Under the pieces are notes generated by a model. That model was not told where the DNA came from and did not search any database. It saw only the letters and a program-made list of their open reading frames with translations. Shown piece after piece: positions 8,971 through 17,999 of a DNA stretch of 64,000 nt (the first letter of the stretch is position 1; each line of letters opens with the position of its first letter). The position numbers were made by a program, and so were the translations under genes. The stretch is from JBGSPQ01 sp964346765 (GTDB taxonomy: Bacteria; Patescibacteriota; Gracilibacteria; UBA1369): positions 186,001 through 250,000 of the forward strand of contig CAYFWB010000001.1 in NCBI GenBank assembly GCA_964346765.1. The letters run 5' to 3'.

Positions 8971-11223
8971 ATGTCCCAATTTGAGAAAATTTTGAAAAAG
9001 GCGCTTATTTTGAAGCCCGATTTGAATAAAGAAAGGTTGAAAGAAGCTTATGAGTATGTTTCGGAAGTGAATAAAGGCAGATATCGTCTTTCCGGTGACC
9101 CCTATGTTACTCATGTGCTGTCCATTATTGAGATTTTGCTAACCTTGAATCCCGATGAAGATACTTTAATTGCGGCCATGCTTCATGGTATTTCAGGGGC
9201 GGATGGTGTGGATATGGATGATGTGCGTAATAGGTTCGGGGAGACCGTTTTTTATTTGATCAGCGCGATGGATAGTCTTAAAGCTTTGAAGTCGGGTGAT
9301 GAGAACAGTCAGGCTGAGAGTTTAAGGGGTATGTTTGTGAGCATGGCCAAGGATTTGCGTGTAATTATGATTAAACTGGCTGATGTTTTGGATAATATGC
9401 AGACTGTTGGTTATATGTCGGCTGAGAAACAAAAACAATATGCCAGACAGACTATGGAAATATATGTCCCCATTGCCGCAAGATTGGGTATTTACAGCTT
9501 GAAAACTAAGCTCGAGGATTTAGCTTTTAAAACTTTATATCCGAAGCATTATGAAAATGTTAAGGCCGATTTGGATGAATTTATTTTGGAAAGAGAGAAC
9601 GCGATTGATTATATGAAAAAAGAGCTTGGAGATTTTTTGGCGGAGCATAATATTGAAGCCAAAATAGAAGGTAGAGTAAAAAATTTATATAGTATATACA
9701 GGAAATTGAAGATTAAAAGTCAGACTACATTGAACGATCTTCATGATGTGTTGGCGATGCGTATTATATTGCTGACCCGATATAATGAGTCGAACAAAGA
9801 GACTTATGAGCATTTATACAGTGTATTGGGATTGATTCACAGCCGTTGGACTCCGATAGCTCATCGTTTTAAGGATTATGTCGCGGTGTCGAAGCCTAAC
9901 GGTTATCAGAGTCTGCATACGGCGGTTTTGGGACTTTCTCCAAACTCTTCACATACTACTGAAATTCAATTGAGAACGGATAAGATGCATATGGAGGCGG
10001 AATACGGTGTGGCGTCACATTGGATTTATGATGGTTTTAAAAAGATTAGCGGTAAAAATAAAAAAAATATGTATTCGGTGAAGGCGCTCAGCAGTGAAAA
10101 CGAATCTTCAAAAAAATACGTTGAATGGATCAATGTAGCTTCCAAAATCCAGCGGAACATTAAAGGAGGTAAAGATGCTGTGGAAGCGTTGAAGATAGAT
10201 GTTTTTACGGACAGAATTTTCGTGATGACACCTGAAGGCGACGTGAAAGATTTGCCGAAAGGTTCAACGCCGATCGATTTTGCTTATTCCGTTCATACCG
10301 ATATTGGTCATCGTTGCCAATTGGCGAAAGTGAACGGATCTGTTGTTTCTTTGGATTATGAACTGCAAAACGGCGAAGTGGTTGAAATTGTGCCGGGAAA
10401 TCAAATTGCGCCAAAATCAGCATGGCTAGCGTTTGTTAAGTCCGCGCACGCCAAGTCCAAGATCCGTTCATATTTGCGTTCTTTGGATAAGGAAAAGAGT
10501 TTTAAAGATGGAAAGGATATTTTAAATAAATATCTGGCGAAGATTGATAAGCCTTATCTTGATGATGATCTGTCTATATTCAGGGTAGTCGGCGGACAGC
10601 GATTGTCAATGAGGGAAAGGGTGAGTCTGGTTGAAGAAGTCGGTAACGGGGCTAAACTTTCCGCAAATGTTTTAAGAGATGTTTTTGGAGCGGAATTTTC
10701 AATGAGAGAAAGACGGGCGAGAGCTATAAAGAAAAAGAATCTTAGATTTGCGTTGCCCAAAAGTAAAAATCTTAAGGCTTCGGATGACGAAGTGGTAATC
10801 GCCGGTGAAAGAGGGTTGCCATATAGACTGGCCAATTGCTGTAAACCTAAGGTCGGACAGTCGATTACGGGATATATTACAAGGGGACACTCTATTACAA
10901 TTCACCAGCGGAAGTGTAAACATTTGCGTAACGCTTCTGAAGATCGGATTATAGAGGCGCGCTGGGGAAGTGATAAGAAAAAAGTTAAATTTTCGATTAA
11001 AATCAATTTGCTTTCACGGGGCAGAGTGAATTTGATCCGAGATATTGCAGAAGTTATCACCAATATGGGTGTAGATATTTTGTTTTTTTCAGACACAAAA
11101 AAGGTGGGCGACGTGGTTTCGCGGGATGTGATTTTGGAGGTGTCGGATGATTTACAGCTTCAGACCATAATGGAGAAACTTAATAGGGTTAGAAACGTGA
11201 TTGATGTTAAAAGGTCAGATTAA
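8971..11223 (+). CDS. RelA/SpoT family (p)ppGpp synthetase with degenerate hydrolase domain
   Basis: Makes the stringent-response alarmone (p)ppGpp from ATP and GDP/GTP. Domains in order: HD-type hydrolase (about 25-180), synthetase (235-351), TGS (408-474), a Cys-containing region (about 610-660) and a C-terminal ACT-like domain. The synthetase is intact, with RFKDYVAV at 299-306, NGYQSLHT and EIQLRT at 331-336. The hydrolase is not: the usual HD..ED cluster reads HGISGA (72-77), so the metal-binding Asp and the ED pair are lost, and the downstream LADRLHNM is LADVLDNM. H48, H72 and D138 remain. It is probably synthetase-only although its RFKD motif is the type seen in bifunctional enzymes. 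It overlaps recO tail to tail by 9 nt. Confidence 0.93.
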   Translation: MSQFEKILKKALILKPDLNKERLKEAYEYVSEVNKGRYRLSGDPYVTHVLSIIEILLTLNPDEDTLIAAMLHGISGADGVDMDDVRNRFGETVFYLISAMDSLKALKSGDENSQAESLRGMFVSMAKDLRVIMIKLADVLDNMQTVGYMSAEKQKQYARQTMEIYVPIAARLGIYSLKTKLEDLAFKTLYPKHYENVKADLDEFILERENAIDYMKKELGDFLAEHNIEAKIEGRVKNLYSIYRKLKIKSQTTLNDLHDVLAMRIILLTRYNESNKETYEHLYSVLGLIHSRWTPIAHRFKDYVAVSKPNGYQSLHTAVLGLSPNSSHTTEIQLRTDKMHMEAEYGVASHWIYDGFKKISGKNKKNMYSVKALSSENESSKKYVEWINVASKIQRNIKGGKDAVEALKIDVFTDRIFVMTPEGDVKDLPKGSTPIDFAYSVHTDIGHRCQLAKVNGSVVSLDYELQNGEVVEIVPGNQIAPKSAWLAFVKSAHAKSKIRSYLRSLDKEKSFKDGKDILNKYLAKIDKPYLDDDLSIFRVVGGQRLSMRERVSLVEEVGNGAKLSANVLRDVFGAEFSMRERRARAIKKKNLRFALPKSKNLKASDDEVVIAGERGLPYRLANCCKPKVGQSITGYITRGHSITIHQRKCKHLRNASEDRIIEARWGSDKKKVKFSIKINLLSRGRVNLIRDIAEVITNMGVDILFFSDTKKVGDVVSRDVILEVSDDLQLQTIMEKLNRVRNVIDVKRSD

Positions 11224-11961
11224 CATCTGGCGGGCGATTTTTTCGGATTTTAATTCAATGTCTATATAGGAATGCAGGAATATGTCCGTTAGTTTTTTTA
11301 AATTGTTATGTTCGTGTTGTTTAAGTGTAATGTTTTCTATCTCTTGGTACGGTCGTTGTGAGATAAAGTTGATAAGTTTCATAATGTTGAATCCGATAAG
11401 TTCTTTGGTTTCTTGTCGGTTTGAGCAATTCATGCATTTGATATGTCCGTAAATATCCAGTCCGATCGTATCGTTTGATTTCCATTTATGATGGCAGTCA
11501 CTGCATTCGGATATATCGGGGAGGTTTCCCGTGGCCTGTAAAAGTTTGATTTTGAAACTTTCCAGTATCAGCGGGTTTTTTATATTACAGCTTAGGCTAT
11601 TCAGTGTTTGCGTGATTAATATGAAAAGGTCTTCACCTTGTTCATCGGAAGGTGTCATATGGTAAAAAATTTCCGAAATCAAAAAGGCCAGCATGGAAAG
11701 TTGCAGGTCTTTTTTTAGATCTTTAAATGAATTTACGGTCTGGCATTGGGTTATGGTATAGCGATAGGCGCTTTTATATATATTGAAATTGCAGATATTC
11801 AGTATTTCAAGATGGCCGCCAAAACTGCTGTTTATTTTGCGCACGCCTTTGACCATGGCGTCGAATTTGCCGAGAGTGGGGGAATAAATAGTTATAAACT
11901 GGTCGTATTCACCGAAATTTCTTTTTTTTAGGATGATTCCCTGAATGTTCTGATTACGCAT
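11215..11961 (-). CDS. recO: DNA repair protein RecO
   Basis: Mediator that loads RecA onto SSB-coated single-stranded DNA in the RecFOR pathway. The N-terminal OB-fold region is recognisable (IQGIILKKRNFGEYDQFITI... and KGVRKINS). A helical middle follows, and a four-Cys zinc site is formed by CSDC (about 158-161) and CMNC (about 178-181). The 248-residue length is normal. It is the last gene of a leftward unit with ftsX (1-nt gap) and overlaps the end of the RelA/SpoT gene by 9 nt on the opposite strand. Confidence 0.9.
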   Translation of the reverse strand: MRNQNIQGIILKKRNFGEYDQFITIYSPTLGKFDAMVKGVRKINSSFGGHLEILNICNFNIYKSAYRYTITQCQTVNSFKDLKKDLQLSMLAFLISEIFYHMTPSDEQGEDLFILITQTLNSLSCNIKNPLILESFKIKLLQATGNLPDISECSDCHHKWKSNDTIGLDIYGHIKCMNCSNRQETKELIGFNIMKLINFISQRPYQEIENITLKQHEHNNLKKLTDIFLHSYIDIELKSEKIARQMLI

Positions 11962-11962
11962 T

Positions 11963-12931
11963 TTAATTCATGTTCAGTTTTCCCTTGATGTATTGTTCGA
12001 CCGCGGAAAAACTGCTGATTGTTGCAAGTATGATTGCAATGATAAGTTCCGAAAGTATGATTTTTTGTAAATCCAGATTGGTGTAGTATGCCCAAAGATT
12101 TGTTGTTTCAAGCTGAATTAAATGTCCAAGTATGAACAATATGATAAAATTTAATATAACTGCAAACGTGGCATACAGCAGTCCCTCAAAAATAAAAGGC
12201 AATCTGATGAAGTTGGGAGTGGCACCAACAAGTCTCATAATGTGGATTTCTTGACGACGGTTATAAATGGTTAGCTGTATAGCGTTAACTATTATAAGAG
12301 TACCTCCCAGAATGAAAACGAATACCACCCAGAAAATGATCTGTCTGACAAATTTACTTATTGATTCAAGATTTTTTGCGACAGATGAAAGGATGGTGTT
12401 TTCACCGCTGGCGGCTTCGGGCACGTAATTGGTCATTAGTTTTTGATACCTTTCTTGGCTTAATAGTTCTTGAACTTTTAAGTGATTTTCGGGGTTTTCG
12501 GTTGTTATGCTAATGCTTGGCGGAAGCGGGTTTTTAAGATCGAATTTTTTTAGGAATTCAGCGGTCTTGGGATGTGTTTTTGAAACAACATCCAAAGCTT
12601 TTTCTTTGGATGTGTATTTTACGGCTTTAACACCTCCGACTTTTTTTAAAGCATCGGTTAGCTGGCCGGCGTCGTAAAAAGAGATGTCGTCTTGCAGGTA
12701 AATTACAATATCCACGCGCTCACTTAATGACTGGAGTGTTTGGTTACCGATAAACTGGATAGCCAAAATAATATTAAATATGACTATGATTATTGCCATA
12801 ACCACAATGGTGGCGAATGAAAGAAATTTATTGCGCCAAAAATTTTTAAGGCCAAGAATCAGTCCGCGGGCGAAGGCTATAAAAATGTTTCCGGGGTGAT
12901 CGCTGATTTTTAATTTATTCTTTTTTGTCAT
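11963..12931 (-). CDS. ftsX: Cell division ABC permease FtsX
   Basis: FtsX normally pairs with the ATPase FtsE and, through its extracytoplasmic loop, controls peptidoglycan hydrolases at the division site. The 322 residues show the family plan: a short cytoplasmic start, a first helix (about 38-63), a large external loop (about 64-200), then three helices including the conserved RRQEIHIMRLVGATPNFIR segment before helix 3. No ftsE is next to it; the only ABC ATPase in the window, at 53838, is of exporter type. Upstream is the nucleotidyltransferase gene with a 10-nt gap. Confidence 0.92.
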   Translation of the reverse strand: MTKKNKLKISDHPGNIFIAFARGLILGLKNFWRNKFLSFATIVVMAIIIVIFNIILAIQFIGNQTLQSLSERVDIVIYLQDDISFYDAGQLTDALKKVGGVKAVKYTSKEKALDVVSKTHPKTAEFLKKFDLKNPLPPSISITTENPENHLKVQELLSQERYQKLMTNYVPEAASGENTILSSVAKNLESISKFVRQIIFWVVFVFILGGTLIIVNAIQLTIYNRRQEIHIMRLVGATPNFIRLPFIFEGLLYATFAVILNFIILFILGHLIQLETTNLWAYYTNLDLQKIILSELIIAIILATISSFSAVEQYIKGKLNMN

Positions 12932-12941
12932 TCCTGTTTTT

Positions 12942-13445
12942 TTATGTATTTTGATGAGCTGTCTGCCCCATGTTGACTTTTTTTTCTTGTTCTTCCACGT
13001 GAGTTCTTTTTCTGATTAGGGATGATTTGTATACTTGAGGAAAATGAGCGTCTATTCTTTCTATACAGGTGTTCAGTTTAAGATCTATCAGTGTTTTTTT
13101 GAGTGCCTGTGTAAATACGTATTGATCATGTCCCAAGGCTATTATGTCGGGACGGTATTTTTTTATGACTTTATATTTGTCTTTATGGTGACCCAATATC
13201 ACTTTATCCGCTATGCCTTTTGATTTAACCGTTTTAAGTCTTTTTTTTTCACTGTTCGATGCCGGCGCGTTTTTAATCTGTTGTACTGTTCTGTCTCTGG
13301 AAATAACGACAATCAGTTGATCTCCAAGCTCTTTAGCTTTTTTAAGATAAAATTCATGGCCGGCATGGAAAAAATCAAAGGTTCCAAATGCCATGACTGT
13401 CTTGTTTGCCTGTTTATTATAGTTATTTGGTCGAGTAAGAGACAT
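12942..13445 (-). CDS. FAD synthase-like cytidylyltransferase-fold nucleotidyltransferase
   Basis: Member of the nucleotidyltransferase superfamily with the HxGH signature GTFDFFHAGH (residues 21-30). The pattern through the protein, with VVISRDRTV, E.KRL, DKVILG, then PDIIALGHDQYVF and a final SSLI before the tail, is closest to archaeal-type FAD synthetase (RibL), which adenylates FMN. Glycerol-3-phosphate cytidylyltransferase is the main alternative. A separate riboflavin kinase gene at 35650 supports the FAD reading, because together they would replace the usual bifunctional RibF. Translation may start at Met18. The last 25 residues are a charged extension. It is co-directional with the upstream membrane protein (2-nt gap). 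Confidence 0.75.
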   Translation of the reverse strand: MSLTRPNNYNKQANKTVMAFGTFDFFHAGHEFYLKKAKELGDQLIVVISRDRTVQQIKNAPASNSEKKRLKTVKSKGIADKVILGHHKDKYKVIKKYRPDIIALGHDQYVFTQALKKTLIDLKLNTCIERIDAHFPQVYKSSLIRKRTHVEEQEKKVNMGQTAHQNT

Positions 13446-13447
13446 TA

Positions 13448-13762
13448 TTATAGTTCTGACAGGATCACTTTATCCGGTACGAGGAGGTTAATATAAATCA
13501 AAAGAATAAAAATGAGAAGTGAAATTAGAATTATACCCGCTTTAGTGAATTTTTTAATTTTGTCCGGTGTTTTTGTGTAAATGGCGGTACCGGCGTAAAT
13601 TACAGCGGTCATGGCAAAAGGAATGTCGAGACTGCGGTTTAAAATGAAACTTATCGGTATTAAATAGCCATTGCTGAACATGAGTCCCGATATTATGTGG
13701 GTCAGACCTAAAACTATGAAAAGGATTAGGGCTGTTCTTTTTATAGTTTCAACGGTTTTCAT
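13448..13762 (-). CDS. Small hypothetical membrane protein
   Basis: Unknown 104-residue protein with about three to four hydrophobic helices (near 11-27, 32-42, 48-62 and 74-93) separated by short charged turns such as KTPDKIKKF. It has no signature motif. It is the first gene of a leftward unit that continues with the FAD-synthase-like gene, ftsX and recO, and a promoter precedes it. Confidence 0.65.
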   Translation of the reverse strand: MKTVETIKRTALILFIVLGLTHIISGLMFSNGYLIPISFILNRSLDIPFAMTAVIYAGTAIYTKTPDKIKKFTKAGIILISLLIFILLIYINLLVPDKVILSEL

Positions 13763-13784
13763 GACGACTTTAAAGATCTGTATT

Positions 13785-13813
13785 AGTATAATTTGCTAAT
13801 ACTTGAGTAGCAA
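13785..13813 (-). promoter_or_regulatory. Promoter of the leftward ftsX-recO unit
   Basis: On the minus strand: TTGCTA (13813-13808), a 17-nt spacer and TATACT (13790-13785). The -35 is one arm of a short inverted repeat, TTGCTA at 13793-13798 against TAGCAA at 13808-13813, which could be an operator. Confidence 0.6.
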
Positions 13814-13862
13814 GGTGTTTCTATTGTAAACTCTTTTTGTACTATTTTAATTCATATTAAGA

Positions 13863-14156
13863 ATGTTTTCGGAGGAACAGGTAAAACATGTGGCCAAGCT
13901 TGCCAGACTTGAACTTACTGATGAAGAAACTTCCAGGTTCGCGGGACAGATGAACGATATTTTGTCTTACATGAAAATTTTGGAAGAGGTTGACACTGCA
14001 AGTGTTGAGCCGACTTTTCAGGTTACGGGCTTGGAAAATGTTACCCGTGAAGATGTTATTGAAAAGTGGTGTGAGAGGGAGGATTTACTTGCGACAACCG
14101 AAATGCCGGTTGAAAGTAATCAAATTAAAGTTAAATCAGTAATTACAAATAATTGA
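13863..14156 (+). CDS. gatC: Asp/Glu-tRNA amidotransferase subunit C
   Basis: Small subunit of the GatCAB complex, which converts misacylated Glu-tRNA(Gln) or Asp-tRNA(Asn) to the correct amide form. The 97 residues contain the family signatures VKHVAKLARLELTDEE near the start and the central MNDILSYMKILEEVDT, with the late Pro-containing segment VEPTFQV. Its TGA stop lies 2 nt before the gatA ATG, so the two are transcribed together. gatB is not in the window. A weak promoter (TTGAGT at 13803, TGTAAA at 13826) may precede it. Confidence 0.93.
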   Translation: MFSEEQVKHVAKLARLELTDEETSRFAGQMNDILSYMKILEEVDTASVEPTFQVTGLENVTREDVIEKWCEREDLLATTEMPVESNQIKVKSVITNN

Positions 14157-14158
14157 TT

Positions 14159-15622
14159 ATGGAAGATAATTTGACAATTTCCCAAGCGGCGAATGCTCTT
14201 AGCGCGAAAAAATTTTCATCGCGTGAGTTGACCGAATTTTATTTAAAAAGAATTGAAGAGATTGACGGCGTGTTGAATTCATATGTTTCTGTGTACAGGG
14301 AAGAGGCGTTGGATCAGGCTAATGAGGCTGATTTGAAATTGTCATCCGGGCGGGACGTAACTGAATTAACAGGTGTTCCCGCGGGTTTGAAAGATATTTT
14401 TAATACTAAAAATTTTAAGACCACGTGCTGTTCAAAGATGATTCGCGATTATGTGCCACCTTATGATGCGTCGGTTGTTGAAAGTCTGAAAAGAGCGGGC
14501 ATGGTAATGTTGGGTAAGACCAATATGGATGAGTTTGCGTGCGGTGCTTCTACCGAGCATTCTTGTTTTGAGGTAACGAAAAATCCATGGAATTTGGAAA
14601 CTGTGGCGGGTGGGTCGTCCGGCGGATCTGCGACGGCCGTCGCGGCCAATTTATGTGTATATTCGCTTGGTACTGATACCGGTGGATCGATAAGACAGCC
14701 GGCTTCTTTGTGCGGAGTAGTTGGTTTAAAAGTGACTTACGGTAGAGTTTCAAGAAGCGGAGTAACCGCTTTCGCATCATCTTGGGATACTGTTGGTCCG
14801 ATTGCCAAAACGGTTGAAGATGCTGCGATTGTGCTAAAAAATATCGCCGGTAATGACAAGCGGGATTCGACCACACCTCAAGTTGACGTGCCGGATTATG
14901 CGGCGGGATTGAAGGGTTCCGTGAAAGGTTTAAAAATCGGAGTCCCCAAAGAATATTTCGGCGAAGGTTTACAGCCGGAAGTTGAAGATAAAGTAAGAGA
15001 TGCTATAAAGCAGTATGAAAACATGGGGGCGACTGTTAAAGATGTTTCACTTCCATACAGTAAATACGGCGTTGCTGTTTATTATATAGCTTCGCCGGCG
15101 GAGTTATCAGCTAATCTGGCTCGTTTTGATTCCATAAGATTCGGGTCGAAACCGGAGGGGGAAGTCAAAGATATGATCGAATATTATTATAAGGCCAGGA
15201 CTCAGGGGTTTGGTGATGAGATCAAGAGGAGAATTATGATGGGAACTTATGTTTTGAGTGCAGGTTATTATGATGCTTACTATAAAAAGGCTCAGAAAGT
15301 CAGAACTCTGATCAGTCAGGATTTTAAGAATGTTTTTAAGGATGTGGATGTTTTGATGGCTCCGGTTTCACCTTTTCCGGCATTCAAAATTGGTGAGAAA
15401 AAGGATGATCCGCTTTCTATGTATCTGGCTGATATTTTTACAATCCCCATAAGTTGCGCGGGGGTGCCGGCTTTAAGTTTGCCCTGCGGGTTTACCAATG
15501 ACGGTTTGCCGGTTGGACTGCAGATTATCGGGCCGCAATGGAGTGAAGCTAGGTTGCTTCGGACCGGATACGCTTATGAGAGTGAAACCGATTGGCATAA
15601 TCAGACTCCAACACTTCAGTAA
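14159..15622 (+). CDS. gatA: Glutamyl/aspartyl-tRNA amidotransferase subunit A
   Basis: Amidase subunit of GatCAB that releases ammonia from glutamine. The amidase-signature core is complete: Lys in GVPAGLKDIF, the Gly/Ser-rich AGGSSGGSATAV with the cis-Ser, and DTGGSIRQPAS with the nucleophilic Ser. The length of 487 residues is normal. I start at the ATG at 14159; a TTG two codons upstream overlaps the gatC stop and would add only Met-Ile. The presence of gatCA indicates that at least one amide tRNA is made by the indirect route. Confidence 0.97.
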   Translation: MEDNLTISQAANALSAKKFSSRELTEFYLKRIEEIDGVLNSYVSVYREEALDQANEADLKLSSGRDVTELTGVPAGLKDIFNTKNFKTTCCSKMIRDYVPPYDASVVESLKRAGMVMLGKTNMDEFACGASTEHSCFEVTKNPWNLETVAGGSSGGSATAVAANLCVYSLGTDTGGSIRQPASLCGVVGLKVTYGRVSRSGVTAFASSWDTVGPIAKTVEDAAIVLKNIAGNDKRDSTTPQVDVPDYAAGLKGSVKGLKIGVPKEYFGEGLQPEVEDKVRDAIKQYENMGATVKDVSLPYSKYGVAVYYIASPAELSANLARFDSIRFGSKPEGEVKDMIEYYYKARTQGFGDEIKRRIMMGTYVLSAGYYDAYYKKAQKVRTLISQDFKNVFKDVDVLMAPVSPFPAFKIGEKKDDPLSMYLADIFTIPISCAGVPALSLPCGFTNDGLPVGLQIIGPQWSEARLLRTGYAYESETDWHNQTPTLQ

Positions 15623-15717
15623 GCATAGTCTGAAACGTTGAAAAAGTTTGGACGTTGTAGTTTAATGAATGGAGTGTTTTATCAATATAAATTTTATTTA
15701 TTCTTAACCTTTTACTT

Positions 15718-17904
15718 ATGAGAAAATTTATTACTTACGTCGCCCTGACTGCCGTTCTTTTTATGTATGGCATAGGGCAGGTTTTCGCGGCATTGCCGGT
15801 TTTGGAACCGATTCTTGTTCCTTTTGACTGCGATGTCTTTGGAACATGCGCGGTTTATGTCGATGATGAACCGAATCCGAATTTACTGCCCGCCGGTACA
15901 AAAGATGATTGGTTTGAATCGATTACTGATGCTGTTCATAAGGTAAAGTCTGATTCTGACTATAATACAATTATTATCGCCGAAGGTAATTACAGTCTGA
16001 ACGGCACTCCGGAATCGATGCCGTTTGAATTTGATTCTACAAACAGCTGGGGTACGGCAAAAGCTATAAACATTATGGGAGGATACGCTGAGGGTTTCGA
16101 TGATCGTGATCCGGAGATGTATAGAACCATAATCGATGGTAACGACGCTGTTGAAAATGTGTTTAAGGTTGAAGATCTGGGAGGAAAAATCAGCGGTATT
16201 GAATTTACCAATTTTATGGGAAGCGGATCAGCACCGATAGATGTTGATAACCAGGGGGCAACTTCATATAATTTTACAGTTGAGTATAATAAGTTTTACG
16301 GAAATACGTCAGTGGGTTCTTATTCTTCTATGATTATTGATTTGGATAATTCCAACAAAGCCAGTGTTTATGATAATGAAATTACTGATAATACAGGTTC
16401 GGGATTGAATTCTTACGCTTCTTTTATCGGCGACATTGAGGCTTATAATAATGTGTTTACAGGGAATGATACCTGGACCGGTATAGGTTGTACCGATGGT
16501 GCCACTTTGTATAACAATTATTTATTGAATAACGAATTTAATCAGGCTATAAATGCTTACGGTGATTGTATGGTTTATAATAATACAATTGTAGGCAATA
16601 CAGTCGCTTCCGTATCTGATTCTGCGGTAATTTTGATGAGCTACGATACAAATAAAATTGCCAATAACTTGATTGCTTATAACACCGGAAATCAGCCTTT
16701 TTATCATTTAGGCGAAGATACTTCCACGTTTGAATATAACGCGATGTTTGATAATGGTTCCGATCCTTCGGGAGCTTCTTTGACGGACGGTAATTTGCTT
16801 TGTGATCCTTTATTCGCGGGAACTTCTTATAACGGACCGGACGATGTTAAGTTGGGTGAAGGTTCGGAATGTATAGATGCGGGTAAGGTTGTTTCGGCCG
16901 TGACGGAAGATTATTATGGTGAATTGAGACCGTTGGACGGTGACGGTGAGGGTGGAGAGCAGTATGATCCGGGTGCGTATGAGGCACCCGAGTATAGTGA
17001 ACCTCCTTCAACCACAGCTCCTTCAATCAGCGGACTTGGTGTTAGCCCGGCTACATTTTCACCTGACGGTGATGGAACCGGGGATACAACGACAATTTCG
17101 TTTAATATCAGTGATAACGCAGATGTCAGTGTTACGGTTTTGAATATGAGTGATGTTGAATTAAATAAACTGAAAGATAATGAAGCCGAATCCGCAGGTT
17201 CAATTTTATTAACCTGGAACGGTGAAAATGAACTGGGTGATGTTGTGGAGGACGGCAGTTATAAGGTTTTGGTGGAGATTTCCAATACTAACGGCGATGA
17301 CAGTGATGAAGTTACGGTGGATGTTGATACCAGCGGTTATATCGGTTGCGCCGGTTATAGTGATGTGCCCGCGAGTCATTCAAGCTGTGAGGCTATCGAA
17401 TATATGCAGAGTCTTGGTGCCATGACGGGTAATCCCGATGGAACTTTCGCCCCGGATGATTATTTACAGAGAGATCAGGTGGCAAAGATTGTGTTGGAAA
17501 CTTTCGGTTTGTTTGATGGCGCTGAAGATTATTGTGGAGGGGAGGAACCGTTTCCGGATGTAACTTCAAGCGACTGGGCTTATCAATATATTTGTAGGGG
17601 GGTTGAATTGGGGATGATTACGGGTTATGAAGGAGGAGACGATGCGGGCTATTACAGACCTGCAAGGTCGGTTAACAGGGTAGAGTTTTTGGCTTTGACT
17701 TTAAGAAATTTAACTGATGATATGCCTGACTTGAGTAGCACTTCTTACGACGATGTTGAAGCTGATCAATGGTATAGCGGATACGCTAAATATTCTTACG
17801 ATAATAGTTTGTTCACCGGCGCGAATCTTTATTTTTCGCAATTTACCAAGAGGGCAGAGGTAGCAGACGTGATTTATGCGTTGCATAATCTTGGGAAGAT
17901 TTAA
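15718..17904 (+). CDS. Secreted beta-helix protein with FlgD-like Ig and three SLH domains
   Basis: A surface protein of 728 residues. A signal peptide covers about 1-23 (VALTAVLFMYGIGQVFA). Residues 60-400 form a right-handed beta-helix (pectate-lyase-like fold) with the usual Asn/Thr/Gly ladders such as YNNTIVGNTV. Residues 440-530 resemble the FlgD-type Ig module (FSPDGDGTGDTT...LTWNGENELG..V.DGSY). The end carries three S-layer homology domains: YSDVPASH...GNPDGTFAPDD...RDQVAK; FPDVTSSDWAY; and YDDVEADQWYSGY. SLH domains usually anchor proteins to pyruvylated wall polymers, so this is probably part of or attached to an S-layer. No enzymatic residues are evident. It is transcribed alone and ends at a strong terminator. 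Confidence 0.9.
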   Translation: MRKFITYVALTAVLFMYGIGQVFAALPVLEPILVPFDCDVFGTCAVYVDDEPNPNLLPAGTKDDWFESITDAVHKVKSDSDYNTIIIAEGNYSLNGTPESMPFEFDSTNSWGTAKAINIMGGYAEGFDDRDPEMYRTIIDGNDAVENVFKVEDLGGKISGIEFTNFMGSGSAPIDVDNQGATSYNFTVEYNKFYGNTSVGSYSSMIIDLDNSNKASVYDNEITDNTGSGLNSYASFIGDIEAYNNVFTGNDTWTGIGCTDGATLYNNYLLNNEFNQAINAYGDCMVYNNTIVGNTVASVSDSAVILMSYDTNKIANNLIAYNTGNQPFYHLGEDTSTFEYNAMFDNGSDPSGASLTDGNLLCDPLFAGTSYNGPDDVKLGEGSECIDAGKVVSAVTEDYYGELRPLDGDGEGGEQYDPGAYEAPEYSEPPSTTAPSISGLGVSPATFSPDGDGTGDTTTISFNISDNADVSVTVLNMSDVELNKLKDNEAESAGSILLTWNGENELGDVVEDGSYKVLVEISNTNGDDSDEVTVDVDTSGYIGCAGYSDVPASHSSCEAIEYMQSLGAMTGNPDGTFAPDDYLQRDQVAKIVLETFGLFDGAEDYCGGEEPFPDVTSSDWAYQYICRGVELGMITGYEGGDDAGYYRPARSVNRVEFLALTLRNLTDDMPDLSSTSYDDVEADQWYSGYAKYSYDNSLFTGANLYFSQFTKRAEVADVIYALHNLGKI

Positions 17905-17928
17905 GGAGGTAAGTGAAAAGATAGAATG

Positions 17929-17961
17929 AAAAAGTCCGCGCCGGTAGGCGCGGACTTTTTT
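17929..17961. terminator. Strong bidirectional intrinsic terminator
   Basis: Perfect 14-bp stem, AAAAAGTCCGCGCC (17929-17942) and GGCGCGGACTTTTT (17947-17960), with a GGTA loop. It lies between the converging SLH-protein and TrmB genes and can serve both. Confidence 0.95.
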
Positions 17962-17999
17962 GTATAATAATATTTTTATCTGGTTAATGCTTTTTGCAT

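Noticed and set aside
17905..17925. Strong GGAGGT after the SLH gene with a GTG a few bases later
   Set aside because: The GTG frame stops after three codons and the next ATG opens into the terminator hairpin, so no gene is served.
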